Assembly: GCF_000331535.1 (NCBI RefSeq)
Contig: NZ_AMZN01000066.1
Coordinates: 37,290-101,289 of the forward strand
DNA length: 64,000 nt
From: Fulvivirga imtechensis AK7
GTDB lineage: Bacteria > Bacteroidota > Bacteroidia > Cytophagales > Cyclobacteriaceae
Reading direction: 5' to 3'
Below are positions 1 through 8,655 of the stretch, in pieces. The notes beneath the pieces were generated by a model. The model was not told the DNA's origin. It made no database searches and was given only the letters and a program-made list of their open reading frames with translations. The stretch's first letter is position 1, and the number at the start of each line of letters is the position of its first letter. The translations under genes were made by a program, and so were the position numbers.

Positions 1-1
1 T

Positions 2-457
2 ATCTGGCACATCTTCTGGCCTGCCATTATTATTGTAATAGGTATTTCGCTGATCATGCGAAGGTCAGGCTTTGGAAGGGAGCATAGTTCTGACGAAAAA
101 AAAAATAGTTTAGATTATATTGATGATTTTGCCATAATAGGTGGCAGAGACCGGAAGGTTGATTCTCAGAATTTCAAGGGAGGCAAAATAACAGCCATGT
201 TCGGCGGCTCAGAAATAGACCTTCGTGGAGCACAGTTGGCGGAAGGGGTAAATGTGATCGACCTTTTCGTAGTTTTCGGTGGATCTGTGATCATAGTGCC
301 TCCCGATTGGAATGTTAAGGTTGAAGTAACGTCTATTTTGGGCGGATTCAGTGATAAGCGATCTTCGGCACTTAAAGTTGTTCCAAACTCAGACAAGGTG
401 CTGGTTGTGAAAGGTTTCGTGATGTTTGGAGGTGGAGAAGTAAAATATAAGGTATAA
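2..457 (+). CDS. LiaF-like envelope protein, C-terminal part (5' end outside window)
   Basis: The reading frame is open from the left edge, so the start lies outside the window. The visible part begins with the end of a hydrophobic helix (IFWPAIIIVIGISLIM) followed by basic residues (RR), then a polar linker. It ends in a beta-rich domain with repeated FGG/IGG turns and the motif VPPDWNV. This matches the LiaF C-terminal (cell-wall-active antibiotic response) domain found behind a DUF5668-type membrane region. LiaF proteins modulate envelope-stress kinases. The LytS/LytTR pair immediately downstream supports such a role here, but that link is inference. Confidence 0.75.
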   Translation: MWHIFWPAIIIVIGISLIMRRSGFGREHSSDEKKNSLDYIDDFAIIGGRDRKVDSQNFKGGKITAMFGGSEIDLRGAQLAEGVNVIDLFVVFGGSVIIVPPDWNVKVEVTSILGGFSDKRSSALKVVPNSDKVLVVKGFVMFGGGEVKYKV

Positions 458-486
458 AAATTTCGTTTTCCATTGCATGAAATGAT

Positions 487-538
487 CATAAACTTTATTC
501 ATCCAAATAATACCAATCCAGGATGAATAAAGTTTATG
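487..538. repeat. 18-bp perfect inverted repeat
   Basis: CATAAACTTTATTCATCC (487-504) is exactly complementary to 521-538, with a 16-nt loop. It lies 30 nt after the LiaF-like stop. There is no U-tract, so it is not a classic intrinsic terminator. It could be a processed 3' stem, an operator or the end of a small mobile repeat. Confidence 0.7.
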
Positions 539-630
539 GCGAATTCAATACTTACGTGTCGGAATGCACTACAGCATGTAAGGGCATGTGACAGTTGAAA
601 ACAAAAAATATACACAGGAAATGTTTAACG

Positions 631-720
631 GGACTGTCTCAAAAGTCAGTCGTCATTCCAAACTTGATTTGGAATCCCCCTGGAAATGAGCAGAACCTAA
701 CCCGGGGGTCACAAGGAGAC
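631..720. repeat. REP-like hairpin sequence
   Basis: The segment begins GGGACTGTCTCAAAAGTC, resembling sequence often found at insertion-sequence ends. It continues with a hairpin ATTCCAAA-n5-TTTGGAAT (655-675), then a C5 run that can pair with the later GGGGG. It looks like a dispersed palindromic repeat. No transposase is present. It sits directly upstream of the LytS-type kinase and supplies the AAGGAG that precedes an alternative TTG start. Confidence 0.4.
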
Positions 721-764
721 GTTTGAGGACGTTCAGGTTACGTAAAAATCCCGATTTTAGAAGT

Positions 765-1838
765 ATGAAACATCCTTTTGCTGGTAAAGCATTATATTTT
801 TATGTTGCCATTTGGATAGCAGTTATTATTATACATGTGGCAGCCTTACATCTTTACTTCGGCTTCGACTGGGACCTGGCGCTTTCTGATGCTGTTATAC
901 ACAACTGTCTCATCATGGGTATAGGCTTGAGCTATTGGTATGTGGTCCAGTATATTTCTCCAAGTCATCAAGGTACCGCAGGAAGTATCATCAGCCAGGT
1001 GGTAGGTATACTCATCACAAGTTCAATAGTATCATTTGGAGCCCGTGCCATTCTAAAAGCGCTGTATTCGGGTGATGGGGCTTATATGGCCTTTCTCACC
1101 GACGGGTTTCCCTGGCGAATTGTACAAAGCACATTTGCCCTTGCTTTGGTTGTAGTGATCTATTACCTGCTCAAATATACCCACAACTTGAAAGAGCGGG
1201 AGCGGGAAGAATTACAGCTTCAGGATATGCTGAAACATGCCGAACTTGAGATGCTCAAGTTCCAGATCAATCCACATTTTATTTTTAACAGTCTCAATTC
1301 CATCAGCTCGCTTACTATCATTGATGCCGACAAGGCCCGGGATATGGTCATCAAGCTCTCGGATTTTCTAAGGTCGTCACTGGGGAGTAAGAATGTTGAC
1401 AAACATACACTGGAAGAAGAACTTGATCAGATGAACCTTTACCTGGAGATCGAGAAGGTGAGGTTTGGCGAACGGCTGCTGGCGGTTAACGAAATAGATC
1501 AGAAGTGCCTTTCCATGACCCTGCCTAACATGATCCTGCAGCCATTGTATGAAAATGCTATTAAATATGGTATTTATGAACAGTTGGACGATGTGAAAGT
1601 GAGTACCAGGTGTGTTTGTGAAAACAGATTTTTAAAAATATCCATTTCAAATAACTATGACTCAGAGGCAATAGTCCAAAAAGGAAAAGGGATCGGGTTG
1701 AAGAATGTCAGCAACAGACTTGAGCTGATCTATGGTATCTCGGGTCTGATGACCATAGAAAAGAACAGAACCATTTTTACTGTACATTTGCTCATACCTC
1801 AACAAACAGAAGATCATGATCACAGCAGTAGTAATTGA
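765..1838 (+). CDS. LytS-type sensor histidine kinase
   Basis: Membrane sensor kinase of the LytS/YehU class (His_kinase family). The first 140 residues hold about four hydrophobic segments. A short coiled linker leads to the phospho-acceptor motif QINPHFIFNSLNS, with His at about residue 171, then an ATPase domain with ENAIKYG and KGKGIGLKNV. I chose ATG 765. An in-frame TTG at 723 follows AAGGAG and would add 14 basic residues. The 3' end overlaps the LytTR regulator by 23 nt, so the two are co-translated. With the preceding LiaF-like gene it forms a probable envelope-stress module; the stimulus is unknown. Confidence 0.9.
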   Translation: MKHPFAGKALYFYVAIWIAVIIIHVAALHLYFGFDWDLALSDAVIHNCLIMGIGLSYWYVVQYISPSHQGTAGSIISQVVGILITSSIVSFGARAILKALYSGDGAYMAFLTDGFPWRIVQSTFALALVVVIYYLLKYTHNLKEREREELQLQDMLKHAELEMLKFQINPHFIFNSLNSISSLTIIDADKARDMVIKLSDFLRSSLGSKNVDKHTLEEELDQMNLYLEIEKVRFGERLLAVNEIDQKCLSMTLPNMILQPLYENAIKYGIYEQLDDVKVSTRCVCENRFLKISISNNYDSEAIVQKGKGIGLKNVSNRLELIYGISGLMTIEKNRTIFTVHLLIPQQTEDHDHSSSN

Positions 1839-2556
1839 TGATGAAAAGCTTGCACGGGACATTGTAAGGTCATACCTGAAAGCTTTCCCTCAAATTGAGA
1901 TAGTTGGAGAATGCGCCAATGGTTTTGAGGGAGTAAAAACTATCAGCGAACTGCAGCCGGATCTTATTTTTTTGGATGTTCAGATGCCTAAGTTAACCGG
2001 TTTCGAGATGCTGGAGCTTTTGGATCATATACCGGTTATCATTTTTAGTACTGCTTTCGATCAGTATGCAATAAAGGCATTTGAAAAAAGTGCTGCGGAT
2101 TATTTGCTGAAGCCATATTCGCAGATACGGTTTAACGAAGCGGTAGAAAAAGCGTTGAGCAAATTAGATGCACAACATGTTCATGGCTTAAAAGATATAC
2201 GGCAGACCCGGGAACAATACGCTGAGACCCTGGATCGTGTGGTGGTGAGGGTAGGACATAAAATTATTATTATTCCCCTGGATAAAATAGAATATATCGA
2301 GGCACAAGACGATTATGTGGCGATCTATAGCGAAGGGAAAAAACACCTCAAGCAGCTTACCATGAAATATCTGGAGACTTCGCTACCGAAAGATGGCTTT
2401 ACGCGCGTTCATAGATCCTTTATTGTGAATATCAATCAGATCGACAGGCTGGAAGCATACTCCAAGGATGCTTTCGTTGCGGTTTTAAAAAATGCCCGGA
2501 CAGTACCTGTCAGCAGGAGTGGTTATACGCTATTAAAAGAGGTCCTCCATTTTTAG
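1816..2556 (+). CDS. LytTR-family response regulator
   Basis: Cytoplasmic transcription regulator of 246 residues. It has an N-terminal receiver domain with acidic pocket DDE at residues 8-10, phospho-acceptor Asp54 in FLDVQMP, and switch Thr/Lys in STAFD and LLKPYS. The C-terminal LytTR DNA-binding domain (from about residue 140) carries IEYIEAQDDYVAIY and the family motif FTRVHRSFIVNI. The start lies inside the kinase gene (23-nt overlap), which identifies its partner. A closely similar kinase/regulator pair occurs at 35.1-36.9 kb. Confidence 0.93.
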   Translation: MITAVVIDDEKLARDIVRSYLKAFPQIEIVGECANGFEGVKTISELQPDLIFLDVQMPKLTGFEMLELLDHIPVIIFSTAFDQYAIKAFEKSAADYLLKPYSQIRFNEAVEKALSKLDAQHVHGLKDIRQTREQYAETLDRVVVRVGHKIIIIPLDKIEYIEAQDDYVAIYSEGKKHLKQLTMKYLETSLPKDGFTRVHRSFIVNINQIDRLEAYSKDAFVAVLKNARTVPVSRSGYTLLKEVLHF

Positions 2557-2699
2557 AAGCAGCAAAAACCCGTTAAAACTTACATCGTCAGTTATTGATG
2601 CCTTTCCGAATTGGTTTTGGATTGAAAAATATCGAATTTTTCGAAACAGGGCTTTTGTCCCTGAAAATCAATTTTCTAACAAACCTAAACCAAAAACCA

Positions 2700-4235
2700 A
2701 TGACCAACTACAGAATGTTGTTTATCCTGTTGGGCTTTTTGCTCATCAGGTGTTCAGATGACCCTAATGAAATAGCAGAACCTCTTAAAGATCAAAAGGA
2801 TCAACTGATTCCCAAGGATCAAATCGATGATCTTATCATTAACTCCCTGAAAGCTACCAATGAATTTCACTGGGAGCAGGTATCCGACCAGGTATTGTGG
2901 AGTGCTCTGATGCACAGCGATAGCTCCCTTGTAGTCGGATATAAACCTGACGGGGAAGGGGATATCAATTCCAGAATGGCTACTATTGACATCAACCAAA
3001 AGGCCTGGGTACAGGCAAAAAATAATGTAGTAGAAGAAGCCCTACAGGTGATAAACCAAAGCAATGCACGCCAGCTTAATGCTGATGATATAGTGCTAAA
3101 GGCGCATGAAGTACTGCCTCAGGTAGAGATGAAGATTGAAGACATTGCGGTGATTTCGCGCCTGCGCAGCATGCCTAACATCAGGTATTTAGAGCCACTC
3201 ACTTACGAGCTCGATTCACGGCAGACTGACAATGGTCGCGAAACCAGTGAAAAAGGATGTTCTAATGATCCGGATTACGGCATTCCGACAGGTGATTATG
3301 TGAATGTAGCTCCTAATGCCAAAGTTTCATGGAATTATAACTACATGAATATCCCTCAGGCATGGAACCACTCAACCGGAAGTGGTATCGGTGTAGGTCT
3401 GATCGACACAGGGGTATCTCCCGACCAGCTTAAGCTCAACGGAGAGTTTAATTCAGGTTACTCAAGCGGACGCACCGTCTCGAAGCATGGCTTCTTTGTC
3501 AGCTCCTGGTGGTGGTGGGCATCCCCCGATGGACCTAACGATCAGTGCGGACATGGTACAGCAATGGCAGGAGCTATTGCAGCTCCAAGAAGCAATACAG
3601 GAACGTCAGTCGGTGTGGCCTACAACTCCAATCTGATAGCAGTGAGAGGTACTGGCGATGTGGTAATAAATTCCGGAAATGAAAAGACTGGGGTTTCCGA
3701 TGCTCTGGTATTCCTGGGCAACAGATCGGATGTGAAGATTATCAGCATGTCGATAGGCGATGTATTTAGCAGCTCTAATGTGGCCGATGCCATACGCTAT
3801 GCCCATGGTAAAGGCAAACTGATCTTTGCAGCCGCCGGAACCTCGACTTCATGGACTAATTGGTATGGAGTAATATTCCCGGCTAACATGAATGAGACAG
3901 TAGCCGTTACCGGTATTAAAGAAGGCAACGGGTATACACGCTGTGACATCTGTCATTCAGGAAGTAAGGTAGACTTTACCATTGTAATGGAGAGGGCCAA
4001 TACCAACAAGCATCCTCTATCGCTGGCAATGAGTGGCAACACGCCATCAACAGTTGGAGGCTCTTCCGTGGCTACTGCCACCGCTGCAGGTATTGCAGCC
4101 CTGGTATGGTCCAAAAACCCAGGCTGGACGCGCGATCAGGTGCTAAATAAAATGAAGCAAACCGCTGATCTCTACCCTAGCAGGAGTTCAGAGTTTGGAT
4201 GGGGGACCCTGGATGCCCTGGCAGCAGTGCAATAA
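2700..4235 (+). CDS. Lipoprotein subtilisin-like serine peptidase (S8)
   Basis: The N-terminus is a lipoprotein signal with lipobox LIRC (Cys18), so the product is probably anchored in the outer membrane or periplasmic face. A polar region of about 200 residues, possibly an inhibitor-like prodomain, precedes the S8 catalytic domain. The triad is readable: Asp236 in LIDTGV, His285 in CGHGTAMAG and Ser456 in GGSSVATATAAG. The serine motif is GSSVA rather than the usual GTSMA and lacks the following Pro. The frame is open up to 2595, but that would bury the signal peptide, so ATG 2700 was chosen. It is preceded by a 143-nt gap and is not clearly in the upstream operon. Confidence 0.88.
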   Translation: MTNYRMLFILLGFLLIRCSDDPNEIAEPLKDQKDQLIPKDQIDDLIINSLKATNEFHWEQVSDQVLWSALMHSDSSLVVGYKPDGEGDINSRMATIDINQKAWVQAKNNVVEEALQVINQSNARQLNADDIVLKAHEVLPQVEMKIEDIAVISRLRSMPNIRYLEPLTYELDSRQTDNGRETSEKGCSNDPDYGIPTGDYVNVAPNAKVSWNYNYMNIPQAWNHSTGSGIGVGLIDTGVSPDQLKLNGEFNSGYSSGRTVSKHGFFVSSWWWWASPDGPNDQCGHGTAMAGAIAAPRSNTGTSVGVAYNSNLIAVRGTGDVVINSGNEKTGVSDALVFLGNRSDVKIISMSIGDVFSSSNVADAIRYAHGKGKLIFAAAGTSTSWTNWYGVIFPANMNETVAVTGIKEGNGYTRCDICHSGSKVDFTIVMERANTNKHPLSLAMSGNTPSTVGGSSVATATAAGIAALVWSKNPGWTRDQVLNKMKQTADLYPSRSSEFGWGTLDALAAVQ

Positions 4236-4612
4236 TTTAGAATAATTTTATTGTAACCGGTGCCTTTGTGGTTTTACCGCAAATGGCTACGAAGGTACCG
4301 GGAGCAATAAGCTTAAGATTCAAGGTCTAAGGCAGAGGCAGTAGGCAAAATAGGGTTCTGAGTATTTAGTCGTGAGTATTGAGTATTAAGTTACGAATGC
4401 TTCTTTCTAAGGGGTGTAGTTCGAGTGATCAGTAAACGGTGATCGGTAATAGGTGTAGCGTACATGCTTCTCATCGGATGAGTGTCTTCTCAAAGCATGT
4501 TGCATCCGATGAATGATGTGGCAGTCGAAAGACCGAAGTCGGAAGCATCGGCAACGTGAAAACCAACAACATCAAACTTCAAACAGGAACAGGAAACCTC
4601 AAACTCTAAACA
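4236..4612. other. Intergenic region with short-period repeats and interleaved palindromes
   Basis: No gene seen. The segment contains degenerate short-period sequence (GAGTATTGAGTATT; CATCAAAC/GAAAC units near the right end). It also has two interleaved inverted repeats: ACATGCTT (4462-4469) pairs with 4493-4500, and CATCGGATG (4472-4480) pairs with 4503-4511. It separates two converging genes. Confidence 0.5.
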
Positions 4613-5161
4613 TCAAACACGAAACAGATCACCAGTAAGCTTATTATAAAAATCCCAAACCACAATCCCGACACTTACCGAGATATTGAGCGAGTGCTTG
4701 GTTCCATACTGAGGGATCTCTATGCAGATATCAGAATTTTGTACCACCTTTTCATCCACACCAAAAACCTCATTTCCGAATACCAGACAATATTTTTTTC
4801 CTTTTTCGGGTATAAACTTATCGAGCATTACGCTCTTATCCACCTGTTCGATCGAAATGATCTCATAGCCACGACTTTTTAGCTCCAAAACAAAGGTAGC
4901 AGGATCTTCCACGTGCTCCCATTCTACTGATTCCGTAGCGCCCAGAGCTGTTTTTGTAATATCACGATGAGGAGGCGTGCCCGTAATGCCACCCAGGTAA
5001 AGTTTCTCTATCAAAAAAGCGTCAGCGGTACGAAAGGCAGAGCCAACATTGTTGAGGCTGCGCACGTTGTCTAGCAATATACTTACAGGCAGTTTTTCGC
5101 TTTTTTTAAATTCCTCCACCGTTTTACGTTCCAGTTCCTCATTATCGAGCTTTCGCATCAT
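4613..5161 (-). CDS. SpoU/TrmH-family RNA methyltransferase
   Basis: SPOUT-fold 2'-O-ribose methyltransferase of 182 residues, the size of a catalytic domain without an added RNA-binding domain. The three family motifs are present: motif 1 NNVGSAFRTADAF with the catalytic Asn/Arg, motif 2 LVFGNEVFGV, and motif 3 IPQYGTKHSLNISVSVGIVVWDF (Ser/Asn-rich trefoil-knot end). The substrate (tRNA or rRNA) cannot be told from sequence. The start is one of two adjacent ATG codons at 5161 and 5158. It is monocistronic and converges on the subtilase gene. Confidence 0.88.
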   Translation of the reverse strand: MMRKLDNEELERKTVEEFKKSEKLPVSILLDNVRSLNNVGSAFRTADAFLIEKLYLGGITGTPPHRDITKTALGATESVEWEHVEDPATFVLELKSRGYEIISIEQVDKSVMLDKFIPEKGKKYCLVFGNEVFGVDEKVVQNSDICIEIPQYGTKHSLNISVSVGIVVWDFYNKLTGDLFRV

Positions 5162-5338
5162 AAAAAATTTTTGTTACTTTACCTCAGACTAGCAAATAGC
5201 CTCTGAAATTTACAAATCTAACATTTAGCCCTCAATACACTCCTGAGCACAGACCTGGAATTGTATTGTCCTGAATTCACATGAAGCTCATCAAGAGTTG
5301 CTTTCAAATTATTTCAAGACAATTTAAATTCTACATCA

Positions 5339-5858
5339 ATGTTAGTAATCGAAACCGAACGATTAAAGTTAATACCATTAAAGTTTTGAACAACTCCAAC
5401 TGCTCAGGCAAGGCCGGCCGCTTCTGGAGGCATCATTGGGGCTAAGGCGATCCGCCATGGAAGTGGATGACGTGTTTATGGCAGAAATGGAAGAAGCTAT
5501 GGGCTTTTGGCTGGAGGGCGCCCGCAGGTATCCTGAGCAGTACGCCTGGTTTACCAATTGGGAGATTGTTCTAAAGGCGGAAAATATGACGGTTGGAGGC
5601 ATAGGCCTCACTGGCTTACCGGATGAACATGGAGAAGTGATGACCGGGTATTTCATCGATAAGAAGTACCACAGCCAAGGGCTGGCTTCGGAAGCACTGG
5701 CCGCACTGGTGAACTGGGTGTTTTCACATCCCGGAGCTGAAGCCATACGGGCAGACACACCCGTGGATAATATTTCATCGCAGCGGGTCCTGGATAAGAA
5801 CCGGTTTGTAAAAATCGGTGAGCATGACAGGTGTTTTCAGTGGAAGCGATCTAAGTAG
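5339..5858 (+). pseudogene. GNAT acetyltransferase interrupted by a +1 frameshift
   Basis: The first 16 codons from ATG 5339 read MLVIETERLKLIPLKF, a standard GNAT N-terminus, and end at TGA 5387-5389. One base further on, the frame resumes as FEQLQLLRQGRPLLEAS and runs to 5858. It includes the acetyl-CoA region (TGYFIDKKYHSQGLASEAL) and the C-terminal strand DNISSQRVLDKNRF. The break lies in TTTT (5384-5387), so one extra T explains it. The site reads AAG-TTT-TGA, which is also a plausible +1 slippage site because tRNA-Phe can re-pair with UUU. No upstream Shine-Dalgarno-like stimulator is seen. A mutation or sequencing error is the simpler explanation. Confidence 0.8.
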
Positions 5859-6008
5859 GAATCTCAACCACAGAGGAAGCAGAGGTTTCGCAGAGAGAAG
5901 CGGAGATTATTACTTCACGCTGTTCGGTTAATCTCTGTTCCCTCAGCGCCAAAAAAAATTGCTAATAGCTTTAAAATAATTAATCTTTGTGACTGTAATT
6001 ATCTTACG

Positions 6009-8618
6009 ATGGCTAAAACAAAGGATGCTAAGGAAACACCGTTAATGAAGCAGTACAATGCTATTAAAGCAAAGTACCCGGGGGCGTTGTTGCTGTTTAG
6101 AGTGGGTGATTTCTACGAAACCTTTGGCGAGGATGCCATAAAGGCCAGTAAAGTACTCGATATCGTACTTACTAAGAGGGCCAATGGCGCTGCCTCCCAC
6201 ATTGAGCTGGCAGGATTCCCGCATCATTCGTTGGATAATTACTTGCCCAAGTTGGTGAGAGCAGGCAACCGCGTAGCTATCTGCGATCAATTGGAAGATC
6301 CGAAATCGGTGAAAGGTATTGTCAAAAGAGGAGTTACCGAGCTAGTGACACCGGGGTTATCTTTTAATGACAATGTACTTGAAAAAAAGGCCAACAACTT
6401 CCTTGCCTCCGTTCATTTTAATAAAGAAAAAGCAGGTGTAGCATTTCTCGATGTCTCCACAGGTGAGTTTATGGCCGCCCAGGGATCTGCCGACTATATT
6501 TCCAAGCTCTTTCAGGGTTTTAATCCTTCCGAGGTGATCTATTGTAAGGCAGCAAAAGAGCAGCTCAGGAATCTGTTTCAGGACGATTACAATGTTTTTG
6601 CACTTGATGAATGGATATACAGTTTCGATTTTGGCTATGAAAAACTGACCAGCCACTTCCAGACAGCCACTTTAAAAGGCTATGGAATAGAGGGTATGGA
6701 TGATGCCATTATTGCTGCAGGGGCCATACTTCATTACCTCGAGGAAACGGAGCATCGTGAGGTGAAACATATCTCTTCCATCTCAAGGATTGACGAGGAC
6801 CGATATGTGTGGCTCGATAAGTTCACCATCCGCAACCTGGAGTTAATATATCCTCAGCACGATGGGGGTGTACCGCTTATTGATGTCCTGGATTGCACCG
6901 TAACACCTATGGGGTCACGGCTTTTAAAAAAATGGATGGTACTTCCGCTGAAAGAAATCACGGCTATTAACCAACGACTTAAGACCGTAAAAGGTTTTTA
7001 TGAAAATCAGGAGTTGTTGGATGATATACAACAAAACCTGAAGCAAATAGGCGACCTGGAAAGGTTGATCTCCAAAGTAGCAGTAGGCAGGATCAATCCG
7101 CGTGAGATGAATCAGCTTAAAAAAGCGCTTCAGAATACTGCACCTATCAAGCAAACACTGCAGGCAAGCAGCTTTGAAGAGCTGAAGAAACTTGCTGACC
7201 AGATCAACCCCTGTGAATTTTTACTTGAGAAGATCAACAAAGAGCTTAAAGAAGAGGTGCCTCTCACTGCCAATGTAGGTGGCCTGATCAGAGATGGTGT
7301 GAATGAGGAGTTAGATGAACTGAGAAAAATAGCTTACTCAGGTAAAGATTACCTCATTCAGATACAAAAACGTGAAGTCGAGCGTACGGGAATACCTTCA
7401 CTAAAGATCGCTTACAATAAAGTCTTTGGCTATTACCTGGAAGTAAGCAACGCACACAAAGAAAAAGTACCATCAGAATGGATCCGAAAGCAAACACTTG
7501 TTAACGCGGAGAGGTACATCACGGAAGAGCTCAAGATCTACGAGGATAAGATATTAAATGCCGAAGAAAAGCTGTTTGTAATAGAGCAGCAGCTTTTTAT
7601 GGAGTTGGTAACAAGTGCAGCCGACTATGTAACGCAAATCCAGCAAAATGCCAGAGTACTGGCTACCATTGACTGCCTCAATTCCTTTGCCATAATAGCC
7701 AAATCGAACAAATATGTGATGCCTGAAGTGAACGACAGCACTGCTATCGACATCAAAGAAGGCAGGCATCCGGTCATTGAAAAGCAATTGCCGTTAGGTG
7801 AGTCCTATATACCCAATGATGTTTTCCTGGATAACGATCACCAGCAGATCATGATCATCACCGGTCCTAACATGGCCGGTAAGTCGGCCCTGCTACGGCA
7901 GACAGCCCTGATCGTACTCATGACGCAGATGGGCTCCTTTGTGCCGGCAAAGAGTGCTTCCATAGGCATTATTGATAAAGTATTTACCCGTGTAGGCGCT
8001 TCTGATAATCTGTCCAAAGGTGAATCTACCTTTATGGTGGAAATGACCGAAACGGCCAGTATACTCAACAACCTGAGCGACCGCAGCCTGGTATTAATGG
8101 ATGAGATCGGTCGGGGCACCAGCACTTACGATGGTGTGTCTATCGCCTGGTCTATTGTAGAGTTCCTGCATAACCACAGGGACTACCGGGTGAAAACATT
8201 ATTTGCTACCCATTATCACGAACTGAATCAGCTTACGGAAGATTTCCCTCGCATTAAAAACTTTAATGTTTCCGTAAAGGAGGTAGGTGACAAGATTATA
8301 TTCATGCGTAAGCTGAAGGAAGGTGGTAGTGAGCATAGCTTTGGTATCCATGTGGCCCAACTGGCTGGCATGCCCAATAAAGTGGTGATCAGAGCCAATG
8401 AGATCATGCATTTCCTGGAAAAGGACAAGCACAAAAATGATACCCGCAAAAAGCTGGAAGAAGTACCCAAAGCCAACTATCAGATGAGCCTTTTTGAAGC
8501 AGACCCACGCTTCAAGGAAGTTACCAGCATGATGCAGGCGCTCGATATTAATACCATTTCTCCTGTAGAAGCCCTGCTGAAGCTGAACGAGATCAAGACG
8601 ATATTGGAGAAGAAATAG
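6009..8618 (+). CDS. mutS: DNA mismatch repair protein MutS
   Basis: Full-length MutS (869 residues, normal size), which binds mismatches as a dimer and couples ATP hydrolysis to MutL recruitment. The N-terminal mismatch-binding domain has the GDFYETFGEDA signature (Phe-x-Glu). The connector, lever and clamp domains follow. The ATPase domain carries Walker A TGPNMAGKSALLRQ, Walker B LVLMDEIGRGTSTYDG and the ATHYHEL switch. The C-terminus has the helix-turn-helix dimerisation region ending in LLKLNEIKTIL. It is transcribed alone. The sequence upstream is GC-poor, and further back there is short-period CACAGAGG-like repeat. Confidence 0.98.
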   Translation: MAKTKDAKETPLMKQYNAIKAKYPGALLLFRVGDFYETFGEDAIKASKVLDIVLTKRANGAASHIELAGFPHHSLDNYLPKLVRAGNRVAICDQLEDPKSVKGIVKRGVTELVTPGLSFNDNVLEKKANNFLASVHFNKEKAGVAFLDVSTGEFMAAQGSADYISKLFQGFNPSEVIYCKAAKEQLRNLFQDDYNVFALDEWIYSFDFGYEKLTSHFQTATLKGYGIEGMDDAIIAAGAILHYLEETEHREVKHISSISRIDEDRYVWLDKFTIRNLELIYPQHDGGVPLIDVLDCTVTPMGSRLLKKWMVLPLKEITAINQRLKTVKGFYENQELLDDIQQNLKQIGDLERLISKVAVGRINPREMNQLKKALQNTAPIKQTLQASSFEELKKLADQINPCEFLLEKINKELKEEVPLTANVGGLIRDGVNEELDELRKIAYSGKDYLIQIQKREVERTGIPSLKIAYNKVFGYYLEVSNAHKEKVPSEWIRKQTLVNAERYITEELKIYEDKILNAEEKLFVIEQQLFMELVTSAADYVTQIQQNARVLATIDCLNSFAIIAKSNKYVMPEVNDSTAIDIKEGRHPVIEKQLPLGESYIPNDVFLDNDHQQIMIITGPNMAGKSALLRQTALIVLMTQMGSFVPAKSASIGIIDKVFTRVGASDNLSKGESTFMVEMTETASILNNLSDRSLVLMDEIGRGTSTYDGVSIAWSIVEFLHNHRDYRVKTLFATHYHELNQLTEDFPRIKNFNVSVKEVGDKIIFMRKLKEGGSEHSFGIHVAQLAGMPNKVVIRANEIMHFLEKDKHKNDTRKKLEEVPKANYQMSLFEADPRFKEVTSMMQALDINTISPVEALLKLNEIKTILEKK

Positions 8619-8655
8619 GGCTTAATGCGATATCGTATCAGTGATTGGAATAATT

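Noticed and set aside
2595..2699. Extended N-terminus of the subtilase from TTG 2595
   Set aside because: It would place 35 residues before a clear lipoprotein signal peptide; ATG 2700 fits better.
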